The notes under the pieces were generated by a model. That model was not told the DNA's origin. It searched no databases and saw only the letters and a program-made list of their open reading frames with translations. Shown here piece by piece: positions 1 through 8,961 of a stretch of 64,000 nucleotides of DNA (position 1 is the first letter of the stretch; every line of letters starts with the position of its first letter). Made by a program: the position numbers and the translations under genes. Source of the stretch: G051132615 sp051132615 (GTDB taxonomy: Bacteria > Pseudomonadota > Gammaproteobacteria > Burkholderiales > Neisseriaceae); contig NZ_CP152375.1 of assembly GCF_051132615.1 (NCBI RefSeq), positions 2,480,001 through 2,544,000 of the forward strand, read 5' to 3'.

Positions 1-320
1 AGTTTGAATTGAAAACGCCACGATTATTGATGAATAAAGACACAAAATTAGAGGATGTTGTGAGTAGCTACTCAGATAAAGCTGCCATACAAGAGCTGAA
101 TCAGCCAAAAGTAGAGCAAGCCAGTGAAGTGGCTACCCAAGAGAGTACAAAAGGAAAGAAAAAAACAACGAAACCAGCAGAAAAAGTAACCGAATTGGCA
201 TTTTTAACATCTGGTGACAGTAATAATAAATGGGTGCTTAGCTTTAATACAAAAGGGCTTTTAAAAGGTGTTCGCTTGGTTGCAGAGGATAATTCTTGCG
301 ATGGGGAAAACACAAAATAA
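1..320 (+). CDS. C-terminal part of an unidentified protein (partial)
   Basis: The frame is open to the left edge of the window, so the true start probably lies outside; an in-window TTG at position 9 or ATG at 30 could also serve. The visible part is about 105 residues: a charged, Lys/Glu/Thr-rich low-complexity stretch, then a short globular tail with the pattern NKWVLSFNTKGLLKGVRLV near the end. That tail loosely recalls BamE/OmlA-type small lipoproteins, but the resemblance is too weak for a name. It ends 47 bases before radA on the same strand and may be co-transcribed with it. Function is unknown. Confidence 0.45.
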   Translation, partial: FELKTPRLLMNKDTKLEDVVSSYSDKAAIQELNQPKVEQASEVATQESTKGKKKTTKPAEKVTELAFLTSGDSNNKWVLSFNTKGLLKGVRLVAEDNSCDGENTK

Positions 321-367
321 TCTTTTAAAAACAGTCTTTAATTAAGGAAACTTAACCAAAACTCTAT

Positions 368-1726
368 ATGGCTAAAGCAAAAACGCAATATGTCTGTGTA
401 CAGTGTGGTGGTGTCAGCCCAAAGTGGCAAGGGCAGTGTCCCCACTGTCAAGCATGGAATAGCTTAACTGAAACATCCGTGCAAAGTGCCAATCCAAGGT
501 TTGCAACGTGGGCAGCACAAACGACAACTGTACAAAATTTGAGCGAAGTTGAAGCTCAAGAAGTACCCCGTACCAGCTCAGGTTTATCTGAATTAGATAG
601 GGTTTTAGGGGGGGGGATTGTTGCGGGTGCAGTCGTTTTGATTGGGGGGGATCCTGGTATAGGCAAGTCAACCCTATTATTACAAGCTATTGCACAAATA
701 GGACTAGACAGAAAAGCGCTTTATGTTTCTGGCGAAGAGTCAGCACAGCAGATCGCACTTAGAGCAAGTCGCCTAGCAGTTAACCCAGTTGGGGTGCGAT
801 TATTAGCTGAAATTAGGCTCGAAAGTATTTTAAATACACTGCAACAAGAGTTACCAAATGTAGCGGTTATTGACTCTATTCAAACATTGTATTCCGATCA
901 AATTTCCTCTGCTCCGGGTTCTGTTTCTCAAGTCAGAGAATGTGCAGCGCAATTGACACGTATTGCCAAACAAACAGGTATGACCATTTTATTGGTTGGA
1001 CATGTAACAAAAGATGGTTCAATTGCTGGGCCACGAGTACTGGAGCATATTGTTGATACCGTATTGTATTTTGAAGGAGACAATCATTCCAGTTATCGGA
1101 TGATTCGAGCCATAAAAAACCGTTTTGGTGCAGCAAATGAGCTGGGTGTTTTTGCCATGACAGATAAGGGATTAAAAGGTGTTTCCAATCCTTCTGCAAT
1201 TTTTCTGTCTTCTTACCGAGACGATGTGGCAGGTTCTTGTGTCTTAGTGACTCAGGAAGGATCAAGACCATTATTGGTTGAAATACAGGCATTGGTTGAT
1301 GATGCACATGGGTTTGCACCAAAGCGTTTATGTGTTGGTTTAGAGCAAAACCGTTTATCCATGTTATTGGCTGTCTTACATCGCCATGCAGGCGTGGCTT
1401 GTTTTGATCAAGATGTATTTTTAAATGCTGTTGGTGGCGTTAAAATTATGGAACCTGCGGCAGACTTAGCCGTGATTCTAGCGATGCAATCAAGCCATCG
1501 AAATTGGCCCTTACCTCAAAAAATGGTTGTGTTTGGGGAAGTAGGGTTGTCAGGAGAGGTTAGGCCAGTGACACGTGGGCAAGAGCGCTTAAAAGAAGCG
1601 TTAAAGTTAGGCTTTGAAAAAGCCATTATTCCCAAGGCTAATTTGCCTAGAAATTTAGAAGAATTTTCTGGTATGCAGATCATTGGGGTAGACTTATTAC
1701 AAGAAGCGGTTGATTATTGTCGTTGA
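368..1726 (+). CDS. radA: DNA repair protein RadA (Sms), branch-migration ATPase
   Basis: RadA is a RecA-like ATPase that promotes branch migration of recombination intermediates in the cytoplasm. At 452 residues it has the usual family length. A C4 zinc finger is at the N-terminus (Cys10, Cys13, Cys24, Cys27), the Walker A motif GGDPGIGKST at residues 93-102, a Walker B-like VAVIDSIQT near 165-173, and the RadA-specific KNRFG motif at 250-254. The C-terminal third has the Lon-protease-like fold typical of RadA (VGGVKIMEPAADLAVILA region). The ATG start places the zinc finger correctly. All diagnostic motifs are intact, so the call is firm. Confidence 0.97.
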   Translation: MAKAKTQYVCVQCGGVSPKWQGQCPHCQAWNSLTETSVQSANPRFATWAAQTTTVQNLSEVEAQEVPRTSSGLSELDRVLGGGIVAGAVVLIGGDPGIGKSTLLLQAIAQIGLDRKALYVSGEESAQQIALRASRLAVNPVGVRLLAEIRLESILNTLQQELPNVAVIDSIQTLYSDQISSAPGSVSQVRECAAQLTRIAKQTGMTILLVGHVTKDGSIAGPRVLEHIVDTVLYFEGDNHSSYRMIRAIKNRFGAANELGVFAMTDKGLKGVSNPSAIFLSSYRDDVAGSCVLVTQEGSRPLLVEIQALVDDAHGFAPKRLCVGLEQNRLSMLLAVLHRHAGVACFDQDVFLNAVGGVKIMEPAADLAVILAMQSSHRNWPLPQKMVVFGEVGLSGEVRPVTRGQERLKEALKLGFEKAIIPKANLPRNLEEFSGMQIIGVDLLQEAVDYCR

Positions 1727-1791
1727 ACGCTTATCTTGCTGTAGTAAGTACAAAAATATTGTATGAAATTTTATGTTGAAAGAATGATAAA

Positions 1792-4026
1792 TTGTTTAAA
1801 TTTACTTTAGCTGTATTTTGTTTACTTTTATTTGTTATTTATTATATTGTTTTTTATAAAGATAGTAAAAATCAATCTGTTGGTAACGTATCAAAAGAAA
1901 TTGAACACGCAGAAGACTCTTCTGATCATGAGGATGCAGATCATGAAATCATTTCTCCTAATACATGGGCAAAGTTGCCTGAGTATCGAGCATTAATAGA
2001 ATTTTGGCTTTGGCAAGTCATCATCCCTTTGGGTGGGCAACGTCATTTTGTTGGTGAACATGGGTTTGAAAGTGATGGTGTGGCAAAGCATTTGGGTATT
2101 TTTAAATGGCAATATAAACGAAGTGGCTATAACCCAATTTCTGCTCGTAAATATTTACAAAATCAATTTGAAGACTGGCAAAAGCAGCACTCAATTAATG
2201 AAGTACTGAAATACCGCCCTGATATTTTAAATAGAAATGTTCAAAAATGGGCAAATCTTCTTAATTTGAGTGAAGAAGAATGTGCTATTTTAAGTTTCGT
2301 TTTATTGTTGCATACTGATGGTGTTTTAGATGACTGTTGTGATTTTTTAGGTGAATTAAATAGTAATCAGTCTATACAGGTATTGTCTACACTTTTGCAC
2401 ATTCCTGAAGCAAAAGTAAGAATCGCTTTAAGCAGTAAAAGTGCTTTGTTTAATACAGGCTTAGTTAAATTAGATTTAAATGACGATTATCGACTAAGTA
2501 ACAAAATTGATGTGTTGTCCAGTAGATTTGTTGAACTAATGGTATCAGAGGACATATCACCTATTGATATGCTCAAAGAGCATGTATTAAATGCTCCCCA
2601 AACCAATTTGACTATTGCAGATTTTGAACATTTGGGTGAGTTAGTTCCCGCTTTACGGCATTATTTGGCTAATGTGATCAAAGAGCGTCAGGTCGGTTGT
2701 AATATTCTTTTTTATGGGATGGCCGGGACTGGAAAAACCGAATTTGCCCGAGTTTTGGCACAAGCGTTAAATTTAGACTTATTTGAAGTTTCATGGGTAG
2801 ATGATGAAGGCGACCCTGCTAATAGAAATGAGCGCTTGAGTGCATTAAGAGCAGCACAACATATTTTTGCTAAGCAGTCGGCACTGCTTTTATTTGATGA
2901 AATTGAAGATGTCTTTGAAACGGCACAAAAGGATTTTACCTTAAACAAAGCTTGGGTTAATCGTATGATGGAAAGCAATCAAGTGCCAACCATATGGATT
3001 ACCAATAGGGTAAATTTGCTTGATCCTGCCATGATTCGTCGTTTTGATTTTGTGGTACAAATGTATCCACCTACTCGTAGACAAAGAGAACAAATTTTAC
3101 AAGGGTTTGCTCAGGATTTCTTATCAAAAGAAGATATTCGAAAAATGTCTGAACACCAAAATTTGCTTCCTGCTTTGTTAGAGCGTTCACACAAAGTGAC
3201 ACATGCAGTAAAAGATGCTTTCCCAGATAAACAGGATCAGGCAAATTTATTTCAGCGCCTATTAAATAACACCTTACAAGCGCAGGGGTATGTGGATATT
3301 AACCATTTGCAAAAAGGGGTCTCAACACTGTATAACCTTGATTGGGTGCATACAAAACAAAATTTAAATGCCATTGCTCAAGGGTTAGCAAAAGCAAAAT
3401 CAGCCAGTATTTGTTTGTATGGACCATCAGGTACAGGTAAAAGCGCTTATGTAAAATGGGTTGCAGATCAATTAGGCTTAGAACTTATTTACAAAAGAGC
3501 ATCAGATTTATTGTCAAAATATGTAGGGGAGTCAGAAGCCCTCATTGCTGATGCTTTTGATGAAGCTCGTAGAAATAAAGCCGTTTTATTGTTTGATGAG
3601 GTAGATTCTTTTTTACAAGATAGAAGAGGTGCAACCCATAGTTGGGAAGTCAGTATGGTTAATGAAATGCTGACCCAAATGGAGCATTTTGAGGGTATTT
3701 TTGTTGCCACAACTAATTTGATGAAAAATTTAGATCAAGCAGCATTGCGTCGATTTGATTTTAAAATAGAATTTTTATATCTAAAAAAAGAACAAGCATT
3801 TGCCCTTTTTAATGCCTATTCTCAACAATTTCATTTACCTATTGTTGATGACCATATTAAAATTAGATTGGCAAGTATGCATACATTAACTCCTGGAGAC
3901 TTTGCCGTAGCAGGGAAAAGACATAAAGTTTCCCCATTCACTTCAACAATAGAGCTACTTGAATTTTTACAAGAAGAGTGTGCAGTAAAAGAAAATGGTC
4001 ATAAAGGGCAACTGGGCTTTATTTAA
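1792..4026 (+). CDS. Membrane-anchored tandem AAA+ ATPase, function unknown
   Basis: This 744-residue protein has one N-terminal hydrophobic helix (about residues 4-20) followed by an acidic linker, a helical region, and two AAA+ modules. Module 1 has Walker A GMAGTGKT near residue 309 and Walker B LLLFDEIEDVF near 366. Module 2 has Walker A GPSGTGKS near 544 and Walker B VLLFDEVDSFL near 599. Each ends in a pattern like RRFDF with the arginines expected of AAA proteins. The second module resembles CDC48/FtsH-type AAA domains. The only usable start is TTG, since an in-frame stop lies just upstream. No protease domain is visible, so it may be an unfoldase or remodeller. The substrate cannot be told from sequence. 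Confidence 0.85.
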   Translation: MFKFTLAVFCLLLFVIYYIVFYKDSKNQSVGNVSKEIEHAEDSSDHEDADHEIISPNTWAKLPEYRALIEFWLWQVIIPLGGQRHFVGEHGFESDGVAKHLGIFKWQYKRSGYNPISARKYLQNQFEDWQKQHSINEVLKYRPDILNRNVQKWANLLNLSEEECAILSFVLLLHTDGVLDDCCDFLGELNSNQSIQVLSTLLHIPEAKVRIALSSKSALFNTGLVKLDLNDDYRLSNKIDVLSSRFVELMVSEDISPIDMLKEHVLNAPQTNLTIADFEHLGELVPALRHYLANVIKERQVGCNILFYGMAGTGKTEFARVLAQALNLDLFEVSWVDDEGDPANRNERLSALRAAQHIFAKQSALLLFDEIEDVFETAQKDFTLNKAWVNRMMESNQVPTIWITNRVNLLDPAMIRRFDFVVQMYPPTRRQREQILQGFAQDFLSKEDIRKMSEHQNLLPALLERSHKVTHAVKDAFPDKQDQANLFQRLLNNTLQAQGYVDINHLQKGVSTLYNLDWVHTKQNLNAIAQGLAKAKSASICLYGPSGTGKSAYVKWVADQLGLELIYKRASDLLSKYVGESEALIADAFDEARRNKAVLLFDEVDSFLQDRRGATHSWEVSMVNEMLTQMEHFEGIFVATTNLMKNLDQAALRRFDFKIEFLYLKKEQAFALFNAYSQQFHLPIVDDHIKIRLASMHTLTPGDFAVAGKRHKVSPFTSTIELLEFLQEECAVKENGHKGQLGFI

Positions 4027-4133
4027 ATGATAAAAGAGAATAATTGATTGTTTCTTTGAATATAAGTTCTTAATTGATATTGTTCGTGTAATAATAAATT
4101 GAATGAAATATTTAAAAAGTAAGTTTAAGTAAA

Positions 4134-4766
4134 ATGAATGCACAAAAAAGATTAGCGATATTTCAAAAACTTTCTGAAACCATTACTGAACCGACAACAG
4201 AGCTTGTGTTTCATTCGCCATTTGAATTACTCATTGCCGTATTATTATCCGCTCAAGCAACTGATGTTTCAGTAAATAAGGCAACTAAGTATTTATTCGC
4301 TGTTGCTAATACGCCTCATAGTATGCTGGCTTTGGGGGAAGAGGGTATTAAGGAATATATAAAGAGTATAGGTCTTTATAAAACAAAAGCTGCCCATATT
4401 ATGAAAACGTGTCATGATTTGATTTTTCGTTTTCATGGACAAGTGCCACAAACCAGAGAAGAGTTAGAAAGCTTAGCTGGTGTCGGCCGTAAAACAGCTA
4501 ATGTTGTTTTGAATACCGCATTTGGGCATCCTACCATTGCAGTGGATACACATATTTTTCGTGTCAGCAATCGTACCCGTTTGGCTCCTGGAAAAGATGT
4601 TCGAGAAGTTGAAGATAAACTTGAAAAATATACCCCAAAAGAGTATAAGCAAGATGCACATCATTTGTTGATTTTACATGGGCGTTATGTGTGTCAGGCA
4701 CGTAAGCCAAAGTGTGACCAGTGTGTGATTGAAAATTTATGTGAATACCCAGCTAAATTATTGTAG
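4134..4766 (+). CDS. nth: Endonuclease III, base-excision repair DNA glycosylase/AP lyase
   Basis: Nth removes oxidised pyrimidines and cleaves the abasic site by beta-elimination. The protein is 210 residues, close to the E. coli length. The helix-hairpin-helix motif LAGVGRKTANVVLN spans about 114-127 and contains the catalytic Lys120. The catalytic Asp138 sits in AVDTHIFRV. The [4Fe-4S] cysteines are at 187, 194, 197 and 203 with the canonical C-X6-C-X2-C-X5-C spacing. All catalytic and cluster residues are present. The gene stands alone between the AAA ATPase and the protease gene. Confidence 0.98.
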   Translation: MNAQKRLAIFQKLSETITEPTTELVFHSPFELLIAVLLSAQATDVSVNKATKYLFAVANTPHSMLALGEEGIKEYIKSIGLYKTKAAHIMKTCHDLIFRFHGQVPQTREELESLAGVGRKTANVVLNTAFGHPTIAVDTHIFRVSNRTRLAPGKDVREVEDKLEKYTPKEYKQDAHHLLILHGRYVCQARKPKCDQCVIENLCEYPAKLL

Positions 4767-4852
4767 ATTGTTTGTGTTTATAAAAAGCTTTCGTTACAAT
4801 GATTAACCGTTAAATCACCATTTACTTTTAATTAAATGAAAAAGGTGGCAGT

Positions 4853-6331
4853 GTGAATTTTTCAAAAAAATTATCGTGTGTTATTTTGGTTTCTAGCCTC
4901 ATATTAGGTGGCTGTGGCGATTCAGAAAAAGATTCTGGGTTTGTTAAAGAGGTGACACCAGCAAAAACAGATGGCCAAGTTGCTATGTTGTTGCCAGACT
5001 TTACTCAATTAGTTGAAAAAGAAGGTACTGCTGTTGTGAACATTCAAGCCAGCAGAATTATCAATACAAGGCAAACACAAGCGCCATCGGAAAGCCCATT
5101 CCCAGAAGATGATCCATTTTTTGACTTTTTTAGAAAACTGTTACCAGATAATCAAGGGTCTTTGGGCGTGCCAGAAACAGAAGAGGTGCCATTGTCTTAT
5201 GGTTCAGGATTTATTATTAGTCCAGATGGCTTCATTTTAACCAATGCACATGTAGTCAATTCCAGTACACAAATTAAAGTCACGTTGAATGATAAAAGAG
5301 AACTACCTGCTAAATTGATCGGTTCAGATACACAGTCTGATATTGCCGTGCTTAAAGTAGATGCAAAAGATTTACCTATTGTAAAAATTGGCTCTCCACG
5401 TGATTTAAAAGTGGGCGAATGGGTCGCTGCTATTGGCGCACCTTTTGGCTTTGATAATACAGTAACGGCAGGTATTGTTTCAGCAAAAGGGCGTAGTTTG
5501 CCTAATGACAATTACACACCTTTTATTCAAACAGATGTTGCCATTAACCCAGGTAACTCTGGTGGGCCTTTATTTAACTTAAAAGGGCAGGTGGTTGGCA
5601 TTAACTCTAGAATTTATAGCGGTTCTGGAGGGTTTATGGGTATTTCTTTTGCCATTCCAATCGATATTGCCATGAATGTGGCTGAGCAATTAAGAGCCAC
5701 TGGAAAAGTGAATCGAGGTCAATTAGGTGTGTTGATTCAAGAAGTAAACTATGATTTGGCTCAGTCATTTGGTTTGGAAAAACCGATAGGCGCACTGATT
5801 GCAAAAATTATTCCAAATGGCCCTGCTGCGGGTGCTAAGCTAGAAGTTGGTGACATTATTTTAAGTGTAGATGGTAAAGCAGTTGAAAGCTCTAAAGATT
5901 TACCAATGATGATTGGTGCCATTGCTCCTGGACAAACAATCAAATTAGGTGTTTGGCGAGGTGGTAAGGAAATTAAAGCAGAAGTCAAATTGGGTGCAGC
6001 ACCTTCAGAAACGACCAAAGCACCCGATATTTCTCAGTCAGGAACAGAAAATACAGAAGGCTTTTCTATCGGAGAGCTTGGTTTAAATTTAGGCAGTTTG
6101 ACTGAGGATATCAAAAAAGACACACAACTTGATCATGGATTGCTTGTTTTACAAGTGACAGGAAAAGCAGCCAGTGCGGGTTTAAGACGTGGTGATATTA
6201 TCTTGGCTGTGGGACAACGTGCAGTCAGTAGTGAAGCTGACTTTAAAGAAGCAATCAGTAATGCGACATCTGTTGCTTTATTGGTTAGACGAGCAGATGA
6301 CACCTTATTCTTACCTTTAAAGATTAAATAA
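4853..6331 (+). CDS. degP: Do/MucD-family periplasmic serine protease with lipoprotein signal
   Basis: This is an HtrA/Do-family protease/chaperone of envelope quality control, 492 residues from a GTG start. The catalytic triad is visible: His133 in TNAHVV, Asp163 in SDIAVLKV and Ser236 in GNSGGPL. Two PDZ domains follow (about 285-385 and 405-490). The N-terminus ends in the lipobox LGGC with Cys21, so it is predicted to be lipid-anchored rather than soluble in the periplasm, which differs from textbook E. coli DegP. A 12-bp stem terminator follows directly. MucD/DegQ naming is equally defensible; the family is certain, the subtype is not. Confidence 0.94.
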   Translation: MNFSKKLSCVILVSSLILGGCGDSEKDSGFVKEVTPAKTDGQVAMLLPDFTQLVEKEGTAVVNIQASRIINTRQTQAPSESPFPEDDPFFDFFRKLLPDNQGSLGVPETEEVPLSYGSGFIISPDGFILTNAHVVNSSTQIKVTLNDKRELPAKLIGSDTQSDIAVLKVDAKDLPIVKIGSPRDLKVGEWVAAIGAPFGFDNTVTAGIVSAKGRSLPNDNYTPFIQTDVAINPGNSGGPLFNLKGQVVGINSRIYSGSGGFMGISFAIPIDIAMNVAEQLRATGKVNRGQLGVLIQEVNYDLAQSFGLEKPIGALIAKIIPNGPAAGAKLEVGDIILSVDGKAVESSKDLPMMIGAIAPGQTIKLGVWRGGKEIKAEVKLGAAPSETTKAPDISQSGTENTEGFSIGELGLNLGSLTEDIKKDTQLDHGLLVLQVTGKAASAGLRRGDIILAVGQRAVSSEADFKEAISNATSVALLVRRADDTLFLPLKIK

Positions 6332-6346
6332 CATCTTAAATTTTAA

Positions 6347-6381
6347 ACAGCCTTAATTATTCAATTAAGGCTGTCATTTTT
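6347..6381 (+). terminator. Rho-independent terminator after the Do-family protease gene
   Basis: A perfect 12-bp stem (6347-6358 with 6363-6374) closes a 4-base loop and is followed by a T-run. It ends the protease transcript just before the Shine-Dalgarno sequence of nagZ. Confidence 0.9.
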
Positions 6382-6392
6382 TGAGGAACATT

Positions 6393-7478
6393 ATGTCAGT
6401 TCAAATACAAAGAGGCCCTATTATGGCCGATATTGCAGGATTCGTCCTTACTGAAGAAGAAAAAGAGCGTTTATTGGATCCTGCTATTGGTGGTGTGATT
6501 CTTTTTAGAAGAAATTTTGAGTCAGTCAAACAATTGCGTCAGTTAACAAAAGATATTCGCTCTTTGCGTACACCACACTTGGTGATCGCAGTAGACCATG
6601 AGGGCGGTAGGGTCCAACGTTTTATTGATGGATTTACTCGTTTACCTGCAATGGATGTACTGGGACATATTTGGCATGAACAAGGTTCAGAGAAAGCCAA
6701 ACAATTAGCTCATACCATAGGTTGGGTTTTGGCTACTGAGCTTATTGCCAGTGGCGTAGATCTATCTTTTACACCCGTTTTAGACTTAGGTTGGGGGAAT
6801 AATCAAGTCATAGGTAATAGAAGCTTTCACTCAAATCATGAGGTTGTCAGTATCTTAGCGCTTGCATTACAACAAGGTTTAAATCAGGCCGGTATGTCCA
6901 GTTGTGGTAAACATTTTCCTGGACATGGCTTTGTAGAAGGAGACAGCCATTATGTTTTACCAGAAGATCATCGTTCTTTAGATGAATTAATGAAACAGGA
7001 TATTCAACCATTTATAGCATTGTCTCAAGAAAATATGGGTGCTGTTATGCCTGCTCATGTGATTTATACACAAGTATGTTCAAAAGCAGCAGGCTTCTCA
7101 AAAATATGGTTGCAGGATATTTTACGTCAGAAAATAGGTTTTGATGGTGTCATTTTTTCTGATGATTTAACGATGGAAGGTGCTGTGAGCGAAGGCACAA
7201 TCAAACAACGTGCTAAATCCTCTTTTGAGGCCGGTTGTGATATTGTTTTAGTCTGTAACAGACCTGATTTAGTCGATGAATTAAGAGATGATTTTATCAT
7301 TCCAGTTAACCCAAAATTAGCCAGTCGTTGGGAAAATATGTCTGTTTGTGATGAAGATATTCAGCATGCACAAGAAACGCTTCAAACAGAAGCATTTATC
7401 CAAGCCCAAAAAGAAGTCGCCGCTTTATCTACACCAAAAGATGTGGCAGGTGGTGTGAAGGTGGGTGAAGCTTATTAA
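6393..7478 (+). CDS. nagZ: Beta-N-acetylhexosaminidase NagZ (family GH3), peptidoglycan recycling
   Basis: NagZ is a cytoplasmic enzyme that releases N-acetylglucosamine from muropeptides during cell-wall recycling. The GH3 signature KHFPGHGF begins at Lys173, followed by the GDSH segment that carries the mobile catalytic loop of NagZ. FSDDLTMEGA contains the expected Asp nucleophile. The ATG at 6393 is preferred because GAGGA lies 6 bases upstream and the family begins at this point; a TTG 12 bases earlier overlaps the ribosome site. It is followed by thiL after 4 bases, so nagZ-thiL-pgpA looks like one operon. Confidence 0.96.
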   Translation: MSVQIQRGPIMADIAGFVLTEEEKERLLDPAIGGVILFRRNFESVKQLRQLTKDIRSLRTPHLVIAVDHEGGRVQRFIDGFTRLPAMDVLGHIWHEQGSEKAKQLAHTIGWVLATELIASGVDLSFTPVLDLGWGNNQVIGNRSFHSNHEVVSILALALQQGLNQAGMSSCGKHFPGHGFVEGDSHYVLPEDHRSLDELMKQDIQPFIALSQENMGAVMPAHVIYTQVCSKAAGFSKIWLQDILRQKIGFDGVIFSDDLTMEGAVSEGTIKQRAKSSFEAGCDIVLVCNRPDLVDELRDDFIIPVNPKLASRWENMSVCDEDIQHAQETLQTEAFIQAQKEVAALSTPKDVAGGVKVGEAY

Positions 7479-7482
7479 AAAT

Positions 7483-8445
7483 ATGAATGAGTTTGATTTT
7501 ATCCGACGGTATTTATTAAAAAAAATAAAGGCAGTTGATACTATTTTAGGGATTGGGGATGATGCTGCCATTATTCGACCTCAAATTGACTATGATATTC
7601 ATATCAGCTCAGACTTATTGTTAGAAAATAGACATTTTTTTAAAAATACCGCACCAGAAGATTTGGCTCATAAAGTATTGGCAGTTAATCTATCTGATAT
7701 GGCTGCAATGGGCGCAACGCCTCGTTGGGTACTTTTAAGTGTGGCATTGCCTGAGCTTGAAGAGCAGTGGTTAAAGAGATTTTGTGATTCTTTTTTTGCA
7801 TTAGCCGATCAATTTAATGTAGAAGTTATTGGTGGCGATACAACTAAAGGTGCGTTAACCTTTAATGTCACCATCCTAGGGCAAACACCAAGAGGTAAAG
7901 CTTTAAAGCGTGATGCGGCCGAAGTTGGGGATGATATTTGGGTCACTGGTTCTTTAGGATTGGCAGCTGCAGCATTAGATCATATTTGGCAAAAAGTCGT
8001 CTTACCCGATGCAGTTTTTCAGGAGTGTGAGCAAGCGCGCTTAAGGCCAAACCCCAGAGTTGATTTTGGCAAAAAGCTTTTAACCGTAGCGCATGCTGCA
8101 CAGGATATTTCTGATGGATTTGCACAGGATTTAAGTCATATTTTAAAAGCATCCAATGTTGGTGCTTGTGTGTGGTATGAAAAAGTGCCCACTCATCCAT
8201 TTTTGACGCAATTAACGGATAACGCACAATGGCCACTCAATGGTGGGGATGATTATGAGTTGGTTTTTACCGCAGCTCCTGAGCAAAAAGATATGATAGA
8301 AAATATGGCGCAACAGACAGGTACTCAAGTCAGTCGTGTTGGCCAAATAGAAACTCAGTTAGGTTTACGAATATTCAAGCAAAATAACCAACCATTTTAT
8401 TTACATTCTTTAGGATTTGATCATTTTGACTCAGATGAAAATTAA
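7483..8445 (+). CDS. thiL: Thiamine-monophosphate kinase ThiL
   Basis: ThiL phosphorylates thiamine monophosphate to thiamine pyrophosphate, the last step of cofactor synthesis. The N-terminus MNEFDFIRRYL matches the family start, so the ATG at 7483 is preferred over an in-frame GTG 18 bases upstream inside nagZ. Conserved elements include GIGDDAAI near residue 20, NLSDMAAMGATP in the first half, and the C-terminal NGGDDYELVFT and GLRIF segments. The length, 320 residues, is normal. It starts 4 bases after nagZ and its end overlaps the pgpA start by 11 bases, indicating translational coupling. Confidence 0.96.
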   Translation: MNEFDFIRRYLLKKIKAVDTILGIGDDAAIIRPQIDYDIHISSDLLLENRHFFKNTAPEDLAHKVLAVNLSDMAAMGATPRWVLLSVALPELEEQWLKRFCDSFFALADQFNVEVIGGDTTKGALTFNVTILGQTPRGKALKRDAAEVGDDIWVTGSLGLAAAALDHIWQKVVLPDAVFQECEQARLRPNPRVDFGKKLLTVAHAAQDISDGFAQDLSHILKASNVGACVWYEKVPTHPFLTQLTDNAQWPLNGGDDYELVFTAAPEQKDMIENMAQQTGTQVSRVGQIETQLGLRIFKQNNQPFYLHSLGFDHFDSDEN

Positions 8446-8929
8446 CCCTACATTCTCTTGGTTATTAAAGCACCCAGTATGTTTTTTGGCTTTTGGTTTT
8501 GGTATGGGTTTAGCACCAAAAGCTCCTGGTACATTTGGTACTTTGCCAGCATTACCTATTGCCTTTGTGCTGTTATATTGGTGTTCTATTTCTCCTATTT
8601 TTCTTGCTTTATCCTGTGTCCTATTATTTGTTCTAGGCTGTTATATTTGTGCTTATACCAGTGATCTTTTAGGTGTCAGTGATTATGGTGGAATTGTATG
8701 GGATGAAATAGTGGCCATGTTGTTGTTGCTGTGTTGTGTGCCCTTATCATGGTTTTGGTGGTTAATGGCTTTTATTTGTTTTCGAATTTTTGATGCTTTA
8801 AAACCATGGCCAATTTCTTATTTCGATCAACATGTACATGGTGGCTTGGGTATTATGCTGGATGATATTTTGGCTGTAATCCCTTCCATTGTCGTGTTGT
8901 ATGTACTTTCACTTTTTGTCACGATATAA
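8435..8929 (+). CDS. pgpA: Phosphatidylglycerophosphatase A
   Basis: PgpA is an inner-membrane phosphatase that makes phosphatidylglycerol from its phosphate precursor. The 164-residue protein has several hydrophobic helices, the conserved FGMGLAPKAPGTFGTLPALP stretch near residues 20-40 and the WDEIVAML segment with the acidic pair typical of the family. The start at 8435 lies inside the end of thiL, a common thiL-pgpA arrangement. A start 18 bases earlier is less likely. Confidence 0.94.
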   Translation: MKINPTFSWLLKHPVCFLAFGFGMGLAPKAPGTFGTLPALPIAFVLLYWCSISPIFLALSCVLLFVLGCYICAYTSDLLGVSDYGGIVWDEIVAMLLLLCCVPLSWFWWLMAFICFRIFDALKPWPISYFDQHVHGGLGIMLDDILAVIPSIVVLYVLSLFVTI

Positions 8930-8961
8930 CGATTAATTAATCAGTTTCAGGAGAAAATGAG

